In this document: in pieces, positions 43,896-53,194 of the stretch
Position numbering within the stretch: position 1 is the first letter of the stretch
Layout of the letters: each line of letters starts with the position of its first letter
Position numbers and translations under genes: made by a program
Notes under the pieces: model-generated
Told to the model about the DNA's origin: nothing
Databases searched by the model: none
What the model saw: the letters and a program-made list of their open reading frames with translations, nothing else
NCBI GenBank assembly: GCA_012295225.1
Contig: WMKK01000002.1
Span: 422,858-486,857 of the forward strand
Length of the DNA stretch: 64,000 nucleotides
Direction of reading: 5' to 3'
Source of the DNA: Ostreococcus mediterraneus
Lineage: Eukaryota > Chlorophyta > Mamiellophyceae > Mamiellales > Bathycoccaceae

Positions 43896-44735
43896 TTACG
43901 AGCGAGCATAGAATTCGAGATCGGCAGCCGCTCCGGCTTCGTCGCGATTGTTTATCGTTCGGAAAGCCCCAGTCATACGTTTGCCCTTCTCAATCTCCTC
44001 CGCGCTCGAGCCTTCGGGAATGACGGCGAACACGCTGTACAAACGGCTCGCATAGACGGTGATTGAAACGTAAATCGTCCCGAAAAAGCCGACGAGAACG
44101 TAATCGACGTACGTCTGCCCGTTTTCGTCGCGTTCCGAAACCGTCAAAGAATCCGCCCCGACGATGGCGTCTTGCAAGTTGTAATCACTCAAAGCTAAAT
44201 CACTCAAAATACCCTCGCGATCTTCCTTGAGGGATTTGTAACCCGCCAACGTCACGCAGTACACTACTTCGCTCTTATTCGCCTTTGATTTCCACCTCGC
44301 ATCCGTTCCATTCGTGGATTTTTCAACCTTATTCACCGTATCCCGTTCAAAGTTATCCGGCACATCAAAATAATACTTAAACTTGTCAAAATTATTCTCA
44401 TTCCCACCGTAACCGCCGTAAGAGGACGACGATGTCGCTTCGCCGTAGAAACGCATCCACCCCGCCTCGAGCGGTTGTGGGTTAACGATCGTATCTGCGC
44501 GCGCGCGCGGCGCCGTCGGCGCCGCGAACGCGCTAAACACCAGCGCCGTCGACGCGAATAACATTTCGCGACGATCCACCGCGGCGGCGTGCGTCACAAT
44601 CGACGTCGGTCTCGCACGAGAACGCGTCATCGATCGCGCCAGCAGCGCCACTCGCGGCGTCGCATTCGACGACGTCGACGACTTACCGCCGGTGCGCGCG
44701 ACGGTGGATGACGGGGGGAATGCGCGGGCAAACAT
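43896..44735 (-). CDS. PsbP-domain protein of the thylakoid lumen
   Basis: A 279-residue PsbP-family protein. The N-terminus is bipartite: a plastid transit peptide (MFARAFPPSSTVARTGGKSS onward) followed by a lumen signal with a twin Arg (DRREMLFASTALVFSAFAAP then an ARA-type cleavage site near residue 80), so Tat export is likely. The mature domain starts TIVNPQPLEAGWMRFYGEAT and has FDVPDNFERDTVNKVEKSTN and ILSDLALSDYNLQDAIVGAD. It is a PsbP-domain (PPD) type rather than PsbP proper, as the canonical PsbP N-terminus is missing. Such proteins help assemble or stabilise photosystems. The ATG at 44735 fits the transit peptide; codons before it lack an ATG. Confidence 0.82.
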   Translation of the reverse strand: MFARAFPPSSTVARTGGKSSTSSNATPRVALLARSMTRSRARPTSIVTHAAAVDRREMLFASTALVFSAFAAPTAPRARADTIVNPQPLEAGWMRFYGEATSSSSYGGYGGNENNFDKFKYYFDVPDNFERDTVNKVEKSTNGTDARWKSKANKSEVVYCVTLAGYKSLKEDREGILSDLALSDYNLQDAIVGADSLTVSERDENGQTYVDYVLVGFFGTIYVSITVYASRLYSVFAVIPEGSSAEEIEKGKRMTGAFRTINNRDEAGAAADLEFYARS

Positions 44736-45040
44736 GATGCGTTCGAGCGCGCGTGCGCGGTGCGTCGGGCGGTGTGACGACGACGGACAGCGCGTTGTGA
44801 GGTCGGCGTTGGTGAAGTGCACCCATGATGACGAGGACGACGCGCGCGAGCTCGCGCGCGCGTGGGCTGTCGATGGTGTGTGAAATGGAATTGAATTTGA
44901 ATCGCGATGATGGTATTGAAAAGATTTTCAAGATTTAATGTATATCCGTCGTATCCCGCACACAACAGTCAGTCATTTGATCAGAGCTATTAAGGCGTCG
45001 CTACGCTGGCGCTAAGAAGCGTTCAACATGAGCACGTCGC

Positions 45041-46762
45041 TTATTGGTTGAGCGACTTTTCGGTGTTGGCGGTACCTTCGGAACCGGCGAGCACGGCACC
45101 ATCAAGGTAGGCATCGGCAAGTTGGATGCGCTTGATGTTTTCTTGCTCGTTTTCGATAGCCTTACCGTACGCCAAGAGGACTTCGAGGCTCATTTCCGGC
45201 AAGTCGAAGACGACTTCTTCACCCTTGCGCGGGTTGATGAGACGCTTGCCGATGGCTTCGTAACCGACTTCAAGGACGAAATCGCGAACCTTGTCATCGT
45301 ACACGCGGGCGCGGAGCGCACCGAAGAAATCGATGGATTGGCCATCGAAGGTGGAGACGAGGAGCTCGACGTCGTCGCGGGAGATGCCATCAGCCATGAA
45401 GATGCCGTGGGCGATGCCGACACGGTCCTCAAACGTCGGGGACCAGTAGAACTTGTCCATACGACCATCACGCACAAGAGGCGCGTAAAGAGTGGAGAAA
45501 TCGTTACCGGTGGCGATGATCGGCACGCGCGGGATTTCGATGATTTCGTATTGGCCCGGGAGCTGAACGTTCGTGGGGTTGTCCGCAATGTTCATGAGCG
45601 TCGCGTTAACCATTTGGTTGTTGACGGTGTATTGCGTGGTACCACCCATACGACCGGCACCGGCGTCAAGATCGTTAATGAAGAGGCAAGACATCTTACC
45701 CTTCTTAACCATGTCGGACGCCTCACGGTAACGTTGACGCACCAACTTGGCCGGCTCACCGGCGTTACCGGATTCAAGCTCACCAGCGGACATGACGATC
45801 GGCGAAATGCCGAGCTTCTTGAAGATCAAGTCAGACTGGAACGTCTTACCTTGACCCTTACCACCCCAGACACCGAGAATGAGCGGCACCTTAATCTTCG
45901 GCAAGTTCATGTAGTTCTTGGCGATGTGCACGACGCACTTGTCCATGAAAGACGGAGAAATGTAGAAGTTCTCCGTGGTGATGTTGTCGTGCTTGGAGTA
46001 GTTCTTTTGGCCGGCGGATAAGTAATCCGTCGACGACATCACCGCAGACTGCGATTGAAAACAACGCGAACAACACCCGTCAGTACGCAAACACACGCTT
46101 TATAACGCGTTATCAAGCACGCATGTTTTACCACGCGCGCACACACGCGCACACACGACATTAAACACATTCGAGCGCGCGCGCGCGCCACACCCCACTC
46201 CATTCGAGCCCAAAGTGGATAAGCGCACGAAAAAACGATGACGTACGTGGGTGCCACCGATGCCCGCGGCGCCTTGGAACTTGGAGTCAACCATGCCGCG
46301 ACCGCGAGTGATGTCTTGCTGGTCATCAGAAATGTCCATATCCATACCCTTCCAGCGGGACATTTCAACCTTCGAGCCGTTCGAGACCGAAGACACGCGG
46401 GCACCCATGAAGCCAGACTTCGGGGCGATCGCGCGCTTCGTCATCGCGGTGGCCTGTTACACGAATCGCCGACGATGCGCATCAAACGTTAGTGTCTACA
46501 TCCCCACGCGCACGCGTAAACGATAACAATAAATATCCCACATCCATCGCACCGCGCTCGCGCGTCGCGTCTCGCCCGCGCGACGCGTCGCGCGGCGCGA
46601 ATCCCCGCGCCCATCATCCGCGCGCGCCCCCAAGCCCCCTTGGGCCGACCGCGCGCGCCCATCATCCGCGCGCGCCATCGATCGCGCTCGCGCGCGAACG
46701 CGCGCCATCGATCGCGTCGCGCGTACCTTAACCCCGCATTGGATGTGCGTAACGGTAGACAT
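45041..46762 (-). CDS. RCA: Rubisco activase (three exons)
   Basis: Minus-strand exons 46762-46727, 46453-46247 and 46048-45041 join in frame to 416 residues. Introns are 273 and 198 bp with GTACG donors, ACTAAC and ACTGAC branch motifs and CAG acceptors. Rubisco activase uses ATP to pull inhibitory sugar phosphates off rubisco in the stroma. The transit peptide is split: 12 codons ([12 protein letters not shown]) in exon 1, the rest in exon 2 before the conserved [20 protein letters not shown]. Walker A is GGKGQGKT (143-150), Walker [13 protein letters not shown], and [17 protein letters not shown] and [10 protein letters not shown] follow. It ends KSLNQ without the redox-sensitive two-Cys tail of the plant alpha form, so it resembles the beta form. 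Confidence 0.95.
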
Positions 46763-47266
46763 CGTCGTCGCGTGCGTGTCGTCGCGTCGTGTTCTGCCGC
46801 GACCGACGCGCCACGTGGCGCGCGCGCGACGCCCCAGCGGCGTGGGACGGGGAGACCGCGCGCGCGATCGGGCAGTCACTATTGAAGGCGTGTGCGCGCC
46901 CATCACGAGCGCATGCGCGCGCGCGTGTGGTGGACATATGACGCCTACATGGGCGTTGTGTTGACTCCTATACGATGCTGTCGAAGGCGCGCGCGCGAGG
47001 GGTGCGCGACGAACGAGGGCAAGGGGGTCGGGTCGACCGACCGATCGATGGATCGATCGATGGATCGACCGATGGATCGACCGATGGATCGATGGATCGA
47101 TCGATGGATCGATCGATCGATCGATGGACGCAGTGGCGACGGATGGACAACTCGCCACGTGGCACCAACGCACCCCCGTCGCGTCCGCGCGCGGTGGTGG
47201 GTGATGTCGCGGCGGCACTTCGCGGCGGACGCGCGTACGCGAGTGAACGACGAACGAACGCGGTGC
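46763..47266. promoter_or_regulatory. Divergent intergenic region, RCA and VPS60
   Basis: 504 bp between the two starts. It contains a GATC-rich simple repeat nearer VPS60 and GCG-rich sequence nearer RCA. Long frames cross it only because the 4-bp repeat is open in several frames. Confidence 0.5.
47035..47126. repeat. GATC/GATGGATC tetranucleotide repeat
   Basis: About 92 bp of 4-bp units, mostly GATC with GATG and GACC variants (GACCGATCGATGGATC style). It is self-complementary over much of its length and places more than a dozen GATC sites within the RCA-VPS60 promoter interval. Confidence 0.85.
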
Positions 47267-47962
47267 ATGAAGCGCTTGTTCGGCGCGAAGAAAGCACCCG
47301 CGGCGCCGGCGAAGACGCTGAGTGAAACCGCCACGGGGCTCGAACAACGCACGCACGCGCTCGATGCGAAAATCACCGCGCTCGACCGAGAATTGGCGAC
47401 GCATAGGGATGCGATTAAGCGCGCGAGACCTGGGACAGGGCAGGATGCGGCGAAACGACGTGCGTTGGTGGTGTTGAAGCAACGCAAATTGTATGAACAG
47501 CAGCGCGAGCAGTTGTATGGGCAGAGATTTAACGTGGAACAGGTGGCGTTCGCGAGCGAGCAAGCCAAGGAGACGGTGGAGACGGTGCGAGCGATGCAAA
47601 GCGCGTCGAAAGAGTTGAAATCGGCGTTTAAATCACCGGCTTTTGATTTGAATGAGATCGATAAATTGAATGATGACATGGCGGATTTGTTGGATTTAGG
47701 GGAAGAGGTACAGAACACGCTCGGGAGGTCGTACAACGTGCCAGACGATTTGGACGAGGACGACTTGTTGGACGAGCTCGACGCGCTCGAGTTGGACATG
47801 CTAGACGAAGAGACCGAGTTGGCTGGGTCTGTGCCGAGTTATTTGCAAGACGAGCCGTTACCTGCGGCGCCTGAAGGTGCGCCGGTGGTGCTTCCAGAGG
47901 CGGGCATGACGCCCGCGGAGGCGGCGGCGGGGGCAAAGGAGGAGATTCGCTCGACGGCGTAG
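47267..47962 (+). CDS. VPS60: ESCRT-III subunit VPS60/CHMP5
   Basis: A 231-residue ESCRT-III-family protein. VPS60 works late in membrane remodelling at multivesicular bodies and binds LIP5/Vta1 to tune Vps4. It starts MKRLFGAKK as in CHMP5. Helices 1-2 contain RAIKRARPGTGQDAAKRRAL-like sequence and VVLKQRKLYEQQREQLYGQR. NLDQ-like NVEQVAFASEQAKETV follows, then ETLGRSYNVPDDLDEDDLLD with ELDALELDMLDEE, the CHMP5 acidic helix. VPSYLQDE near the end is the conserved C-terminal motif. The ATG at 47267 fits the family start exactly. No intron. Confidence 0.93.
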   Translation: MKRLFGAKKAPAAPAKTLSETATGLEQRTHALDAKITALDRELATHRDAIKRARPGTGQDAAKRRALVVLKQRKLYEQQREQLYGQRFNVEQVAFASEQAKETVETVRAMQSASKELKSAFKSPAFDLNEIDKLNDDMADLLDLGEEVQNTLGRSYNVPDDLDEDDLLDELDALELDMLDEETELAGSVPSYLQDEPLPAAPEGAPVVLPEAGMTPAEAAAGAKEEIRSTA

Positions 47963-48036
47963 ACGAAGGACTGCTAGGTATGGTGTGCTGTAACATTTTG
48001 TACTAATACTACGTAATAATGCAATGCGTTAAATTA

Positions 48037-48846
48037 CTATCGCCTCACGCACGGTCCGGCAAAGCCCTCGATGGAAATACCACCGTCAACGTTGATTGTT
48101 TGCCCTGTGACGTACGAGGAGGCGGGAAGCGCGAGAAACGCCACGACGGCGGCGATTTCACGCGGCTCCGCAGCTCGACCCAATGGCGTGGCGCGCTCTG
48201 CACGCTCGAGCGCGCGCTGCTGTTCTACATCACCCGCGATGGCGTTTGCCAACATGGGCGTTTTCGTTACCCACGGAGCGACCGCGTTGACGCGTATGCC
48301 TCGCGTCGCCCACTCGCACGCGAGCGTCTTCGTCAACGACACGAGCGCCGCCTTACTCATTCCATACGCCGCACCTGAGCCGGTAGATATCACGCCCGCT
48401 AAACTCGACACATTAATCACACACTGGTGTGGACCAGAACTTAATTGGGAAAATATACGACACATATTGTACGCCGCGTCGACGTTTATATCCATGATTC
48501 GCCTGTAATCATCTTCGCGAGCGTCGTCCACAGGCGCGCGCACGTTCACGCCCGCGCAGTTCACCAGAATGCCATAACACAAATCAGTCCTGGGTTCAAT
48601 GCGAGATTTCAAATATCGAGCAAAGTCGTCCGCGTCGGTGGTGAGGTCGCCAACCCAGTAATCCAAACAATCGAGTTCGTTGTACGCAGCTTCTGCCTTC
48701 TTTTTATCACGACCGGTGATCACAACCGTGGCACCGAGCGAAATGAGTTCGCTCGCGATGGCGTAACCTATGCCCGAACTACCGCCGGTCACGACGGCGA
48801 CGGTTGTGCTCGGGATGGTCCACTGACTCGATGTGTTTTGTGCCAT
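48037..48846 (-). CDS. Short-chain dehydrogenase/reductase (tropinone-reductase-like)
   Basis: A 269-residue classical SDR. The cofactor loop is [14 protein letters not shown] (about residues 18-31), ITGRD at the end of strand 2 suggests NADP(H) preference, NCAGV is the family's NAG motif, and the catalytic set is Ser in NVSSLAG plus Tyr-x3-Lys in [19 protein letters not shown] and [10 protein letters not shown] complete the fold. It is closest in style to plant tropinone-reductase-like and 3-oxoacyl reductase-type enzymes. Substrate is unknown. No transit peptide is obvious, so it may be cytosolic. Tail-to-tail with VPS60, 74 bp apart. Confidence 0.87.
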   Translation of the reverse strand: MAQNTSSQWTIPSTTVAVVTGGSSGIGYAIASELISLGATVVITGRDKKKAEAAYNELDCLDYWVGDLTTDADDFARYLKSRIEPRTDLCYGILVNCAGVNVRAPVDDAREDDYRRIMDINVDAAYNMCRIFSQLSSGPHQCVINVSSLAGVISTGSGAAYGMSKAALVSLTKTLACEWATRGIRVNAVAPWVTKTPMLANAIAGDVEQQRALERAERATPLGRAAEPREIAAVVAFLALPASSYVTGQTINVDGGISIEGFAGPCVRR

Positions 48847-49007
48847 GGCGACGTGTGAGGCGCGAACACGCCAGGCGAGCGCTCGTGTACAAAGTAGCGT
48901 GGATTGTTCGCGTACGGCGCGCAGAGGACGCTATTGTTGGATAATATACATAGTGCCGGTAACAACGAAATATGCTTGTGCGCGCGCGTTCTTTTCTCTA
49001 CTACGTG

Positions 49008-51023
49008 CTAATCTCGCGTGATGGCGAAGACGCTCTCCTGGGCGCGACGCCAGAGTAACATGGAACACTCTAGCCACTGTGGAGTGACGCAATGACAGCC
49101 ACGTTTGCGCGCCTGCTTGACTTTGTCCGTAGACAACGTCATACCTATGACGTGTGTGGTACTGTCTTCGAACTTTGTTGAACATTCAGCACCGAAATCC
49201 TCTGCTAAGATCCAAAGTGGATGTTGCTTTGGATCGCAATCGAGCGGGAAAACACGACTAAATACAATTCGTACGCCAGCGAGCACACGTTCGCGGTGTT
49301 GCTGTAATATGTCCTGAATTTTTGGCGGCGTTTTGTTTCCTGACTCGAGGTAACACTTGAAATAGTGTTCGTGTACGGATTTCATCAGCCTCATGGCGGT
49401 CGCCAGCATGCCTTCTTCCTCGCTTTCGTCTTGGCCCACATCCAGCAACGACATTCCTGGTAGACCAAACTGTTTTCGTGCTTGCGGGAAAAACAAGTAA
49501 CGCTCGCATGTGATCAGATTCTTGCGATGCGATGCCCAGACACTTGCGGTATCGTCGAAGATTAAGCACGCGTCTTTTAGTTCTCGCAATGGTCCATCCA
49601 GACTCTTCTCCGTCGGCGCAATTAACACGCCATCCTCCAGTTCACCGAGGCCTTTGATAGTGCCCTTGATCCATTCACGGTTTGGATCGAGTAAATTGAC
49701 CATATGGACGGCATAAGCTGGCGAACCCATCGTATTGACATGAAGCTCAAACAGTTGCGACGCCGATTCCAGGAAACGTCTCACGCCCGGCCTGAGCTTG
49801 GTCAGCAACTCCAAATGGGGAAGATGGAACACACTTCGTTGCAGTGCGTTGCCGGACTTTTCAGCACGAGCGACATCTATATCTAATAACTTCATCGCGT
49901 TTTGGAGCGCATACAGGCTCTGTCGCAACTCCGGCACAAATACGCTGTTCAACAGCGTATGGTCCAAATCTAAAACCAACGGAAGTTTCCGATTTTTGAG
50001 CAAAGTAAGGTATGCATCGCTGAGTTTCGAAATTGCTTCATCTGGTGCGCTTGTCGACACTGCATTCGACATTGCTGCACGCTTTTTGAAGTGCGGTGAA
50101 TTGACGTTATTGAAGCCGTTTGTTTCGTCGATGTCTTCGCGTTGCCGAACCAAGTTATCAATCGAATCGAACTCGCCACCACCCGTCAGTTCATGTTCGG
50201 TTACGTCCGCTGCCGGTTTCGCAAACGGAGGCGTGCCAAGTTCTTCGTCATCTGTCGATGCTTCCGTGTTTCTAGGCGGCATGTACAGCGCCACGAGTCT
50301 TGGTAACTCACCGTCTTCGATTTCTGAGTCCTCGTCTTCCGAAGACTCAGGCTTTGGTAACGGCTTTTTCTTCAGCGGATGCTTCGTTTCCATAAATCCG
50401 ACCGGAGGCTCGCCTTCTGGTGGTCTAGGCGGTCTCGGCGGCGGAGGCTTTGACGGTCTCGGCGGCGGTGGTTTCGGCGGAGGAGGCTTTGGCGAGTTCG
50501 ACTTGTTTGGCGAGGCAACTGCCTTTGCAGCCTTTTTCACTATCGACTTCGCCTCCGTCGTCTCACTATCCTGCTTTCGTTGCCGCGTGTTACGCACCGG
50601 TGACGCCGTTCCAGCGACGTCCTCATCATCCCTTACCACGATATTCCGCGCTTCTTTCGTCTTCGTCTTCGCGGGCGACGCCGTCGACTTGCGCACCGTC
50701 CCGCGCGTCTTCGCCTTGGTTTCCACACCCGTGCTCGCCGTCTTCGCCTTGGACTTCTGCACCAACGCCTCTGGTGGCGCGCTCAGAGGCGCTCGCGGCG
50801 GTGGTGGCGGCGGCTTTTTCCCTACATTCGCAACCGTTGCCGTCGGCGGCGGAGGCGGCGGAGGCGTCCCGGCGGTCCCGCGCGGCGGAGGCGGAGGCCG
50901 TCCCGCCACCGCCGGCGGCCCAAGCGGCGTGTGCGCGCTCGTAGCGCACGGCGGCGGCGGCGTCACACGCGCCTGCGGTGCCAGCGGCGGCGGCGGCGGC
51001 GGCGCGCGCGTCTCTCGCGGCAT
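49008..51023 (-). CDS. FCP1/CPL-type RNA polymerase II CTD phosphatase with BRCT
   Basis: A 671-residue protein. The N-terminal 260 residues are disordered with several polyproline runs, separated by basic Ser/Thr-rich parts and an acidic SSEDEDSEIEDGE. The FCP1 homology domain follows: LVLDLDHTLLNSVF carries the two Asp of the DxDxT site (Asp352 and Asp354). Then come LTKLRPGVRRFLESASQLFE, LHVNTMGSPAYAVHMVNLLD and ACLIFDDTASVWASHRKNLI. A C-terminal BRCT domain (about 570-665: VFPLDCDPKQHPLWILAEDF through HCVTPQWLECSMLLW) completes the plan of plant CPL3/4 and fungal Fcp1, which dephosphorylate the polymerase II tail. The ATG at 51023 (MPRETRAPP) is the first in frame. It is divergent from UBA2. 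Confidence 0.9.
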   Translation of the reverse strand: MPRETRAPPPPPPLAPQARVTPPPPCATSAHTPLGPPAVAGRPPPPPRGTAGTPPPPPPPTATVANVGKKPPPPPPRAPLSAPPEALVQKSKAKTASTGVETKAKTRGTVRKSTASPAKTKTKEARNIVVRDDEDVAGTASPVRNTRQRKQDSETTEAKSIVKKAAKAVASPNKSNSPKPPPPKPPPPRPSKPPPPRPPRPPEGEPPVGFMETKHPLKKKPLPKPESSEDEDSEIEDGELPRLVALYMPPRNTEASTDDEELGTPPFAKPAADVTEHELTGGGEFDSIDNLVRQREDIDETNGFNNVNSPHFKKRAAMSNAVSTSAPDEAISKLSDAYLTLLKNRKLPLVLDLDHTLLNSVFVPELRQSLYALQNAMKLLDIDVARAEKSGNALQRSVFHLPHLELLTKLRPGVRRFLESASQLFELHVNTMGSPAYAVHMVNLLDPNREWIKGTIKGLGELEDGVLIAPTEKSLDGPLRELKDACLIFDDTASVWASHRKNLITCERYLFFPQARKQFGLPGMSLLDVGQDESEEEGMLATAMRLMKSVHEHYFKCYLESGNKTPPKIQDILQQHRERVLAGVRIVFSRVFPLDCDPKQHPLWILAEDFGAECSTKFEDSTTHVIGMTLSTDKVKQARKRGCHCVTPQWLECSMLLWRRAQESVFAITRD

Positions 51024-51328
51024 CGGCGCACGAAATCCTCCTCCGCGTGCTCCAACGTCCACCACGCGTCGTCTCCGCGTTCGTCCTCACCACCGCTCGC
51101 GCGCGCGCGTCTCACCCGTGCTCACGCCACGTGCGCGCTCACGCGGTCTTCATCTCGCGTTTTCCGGCGCCTGGCGCGGCGTCGAGCTCGGCCGCGGCGG
51201 GTGTGTGCGACGATGTGTGGCGTCTGGCGCATTCAAAAAGTGGCCCACGTTCGCGCGCGCGACGCTCACGCTCGTCACACGCCCGCTCGCGCGCGAGCGA
51301 CGACTCGTCGACGGCGCACGCGATCATA
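51024..51328. promoter_or_regulatory. Divergent promoter region, CPL-type phosphatase and UBA2
   Basis: 305 bp between the two starts, CGCG-rich. The UBA2 frame is open through it and into the phosphatase gene, but UBA2 proteins start near the MDID methionine. Confidence 0.5.
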
Positions 51329-53101
51329 ATGGACATCGACCGCGATGTCATCGCCCGCGCCAAGGTGTTGATGATCGGTGCGGGCGGCATCGGGTGTGAG
51401 CTCATGAAGACGCTCGCGTGCAGTGGATTTCAAAACATCACCGCGATTGATTTGGACACCATCGACGTGTCGAATCTGAATCGGCAGTTTTTGTTTCGTA
51501 AGCGACACGTGGGGATGGCGAAATCTATCGTGGCGAAGGAGTCGGTGGAGAAGTTTCGACCTGGGGTGAAGATTGAAGCGATGAAGGCCAACGTGAAGGA
51601 GTCGCGCTTCGACGCGACGTACTTTAAAGGCTTTGACGTGGTGTTGAATGGATTGGATAACTTGGAGGCGCGACGGCACGTGAATCGGTTGTGTTTAGCG
51701 GCGGAAGTAGCACTGGTGGAGTCAGGGACGACGGGGTACGTTGGGCAGGTCACGGTGCACGCCAGAGGAACGTGCGCGTGCTTTGAGTGCACAGAGAAAC
51801 CGACGCCGAAGAGTTATCCGATTTGTACGCTGCGCGACACGCCCGATAAGCCCGTGCATTGTATCGTATATGCGAAAGAGTTATTATTTAGCAAGCTTTT
51901 TGGCGATACGAGTAAAGGAAGCGACTTGGATGAGGAAGACGCGGTGGAAGCCGGAGCGTTTCGCCGAAACGACGGCGAAAGCTCGCACGACTTTGCGAAA
52001 CGGGTGTTCGAGTACGTCTTCGGGACGAAGATTCAGGCGTTGCTGCTCAAGGATGATATGTGGAAGAATCGTACAAAACCCACGGCGCTGACGCTTGCAG
52101 GGGCGGAGCTCGAAGGAGAGTTCTCGGAGAGGGATCCGTCAGCCAAGAGCGCTCGACGCGCGCACGGTTTAATCGATCCTCAAATTGTATGGACGCAAAG
52201 CCAATGCGCCAAGGTATTCGTCAGTGCCACCGCGCGATTGTTAAATCGTAACAGCGTGTTAGAGTTTGACAAGGATGATGACGATGCGGTAGAGTTCGTC
52301 ACCGCGGTGAGTAACTTGCGTTCAGCCAACTATGGCATTCCGCCGCAAAGTTTGTTTGATGCGAAAGGCATGGCTGGGAACATTATTCATGCCGTGGCGA
52401 CGACGAACGCCATTGTTTCAGGTTTAATTACTTTAGAGGCTATCAAAATCTTACACAATAAGATGGACCAGACGCGATATACTTTTGTGATGCAACACCC
52501 GTCGAATGGGCGTTTGTTGCAACCGCTCGCCAAGGAGGTGGCGAATCCGAAGTGCGTGGTGTGCGGCAACGCGCGAGTGGAATTAGTATGCGACACGAAC
52601 ACGTTTACCAAACGAGACTTGGTCGATCGAGTGCTAAAAAAGAAGTTGAGCGTGAATGAGCCGTCGATTCAATTCGGTGCGACGATTCTTCACGAAGAAG
52701 GCGACGGATTAGAAGAGGATGAAATCGAGCAATACGAAGCCCTGGGCGCGCGCGCACTCACAGCGCTTCCAAGTGGCGGTGTCGTGCACGGTACGATTCT
52801 GTCCATTTCTGATTATTCACAAAATCTTGATTTCGAACTCATGGTGACGCACCGTGAAGAGTGGGATGAAGAGAAGGAGCCTGAAGGCTTTTTGTTACGC
52901 GGCGAAGAAGTACGCGCCAAAGAGGACGACGTCGAAGCTGAAAACGCCGACGGCGCGGCCTCAGCAGCCGCTGCAAACGACGACGACGAATTACTCATCG
53001 TCGACGACGAGGTACAACTAGCAGATGATGGCGCAAAACGTAAGCGCGATGACGGCGACGATAAAGAAGACAACGTCAAGGCGCAAAAACAGACTTGTTA
53101 A
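51329..53101 (+). CDS. UBA2: SUMO-activating enzyme E1 large subunit UBA2/SAE2
   Basis: A 590-residue protein. With SAE1 it adenylates SUMO and carries it as a thioester before passing it to UBC9. It starts almost directly at the nucleotide-binding fold: KVLMIGAGGIGCELMKTLAC, then AIDLDTIDVSNLNRQFLFRK. The catalytic Cys is C166 in YPICTLRDTPDKPVHCI. The zinc is held by CACFEC (about 148-153) and a distal Cys pair in KCVVCGN (about 408-412). The ubiquitin-fold domain runs to about 540, and the tail is acidic with a basic KRKRDDGDD NLS-like end. No intron. Family length is about 550-640 residues. Confidence 0.94.
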   Translation: MDIDRDVIARAKVLMIGAGGIGCELMKTLACSGFQNITAIDLDTIDVSNLNRQFLFRKRHVGMAKSIVAKESVEKFRPGVKIEAMKANVKESRFDATYFKGFDVVLNGLDNLEARRHVNRLCLAAEVALVESGTTGYVGQVTVHARGTCACFECTEKPTPKSYPICTLRDTPDKPVHCIVYAKELLFSKLFGDTSKGSDLDEEDAVEAGAFRRNDGESSHDFAKRVFEYVFGTKIQALLLKDDMWKNRTKPTALTLAGAELEGEFSERDPSAKSARRAHGLIDPQIVWTQSQCAKVFVSATARLLNRNSVLEFDKDDDDAVEFVTAVSNLRSANYGIPPQSLFDAKGMAGNIIHAVATTNAIVSGLITLEAIKILHNKMDQTRYTFVMQHPSNGRLLQPLAKEVANPKCVVCGNARVELVCDTNTFTKRDLVDRVLKKKLSVNEPSIQFGATILHEEGDGLEEDEIEQYEALGARALTALPSGGVVHGTILSISDYSQNLDFELMVTHREEWDEEKEPEGFLLRGEEVRAKEDDVEAENADGAASAAAANDDDELLIVDDEVQLADDGAKRKRDDGDDKEDNVKAQKQTC

Positions 53102-53194
53102 TACCGACGCTCAGACGACCATGACGTTTGACAAATAAAATATAACAACACGCACGTCAACGCGCGCCCGAGCTTAAACTCAAGCATAAAACTA

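Noticed and set aside
45044-46021. 325-codon plus-strand open frame
   Set aside because: Antisense to the third exon of rubisco activase, a well-expressed gene with biased codons that leave this frame open.
47035-47126. Telomere-like or CRISPR-like array
   Set aside because: Four-base units without unique spacers and no telomere motif; a plain microsatellite.
46496-47599. 367-codon minus-strand frame with repeated RSID units
   Set aside because: Produced by the GATC tetranucleotide repeat, which is open in several frames; overlaps the RCA first intron and VPS60.
50978-51328. N-terminal extension of UBA2
   Set aside because: Open but without an ATG, overlaps the CPL-type gene, and UBA2 proteins begin just before the nucleotide-binding fold.
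49798-51399. 533-codon plus-strand open frame rich in Gly and Ser
   Set aside because: Antisense to the polyproline-rich CPL-type phosphatase; poly-Gly is the mirror of poly-Pro codons.
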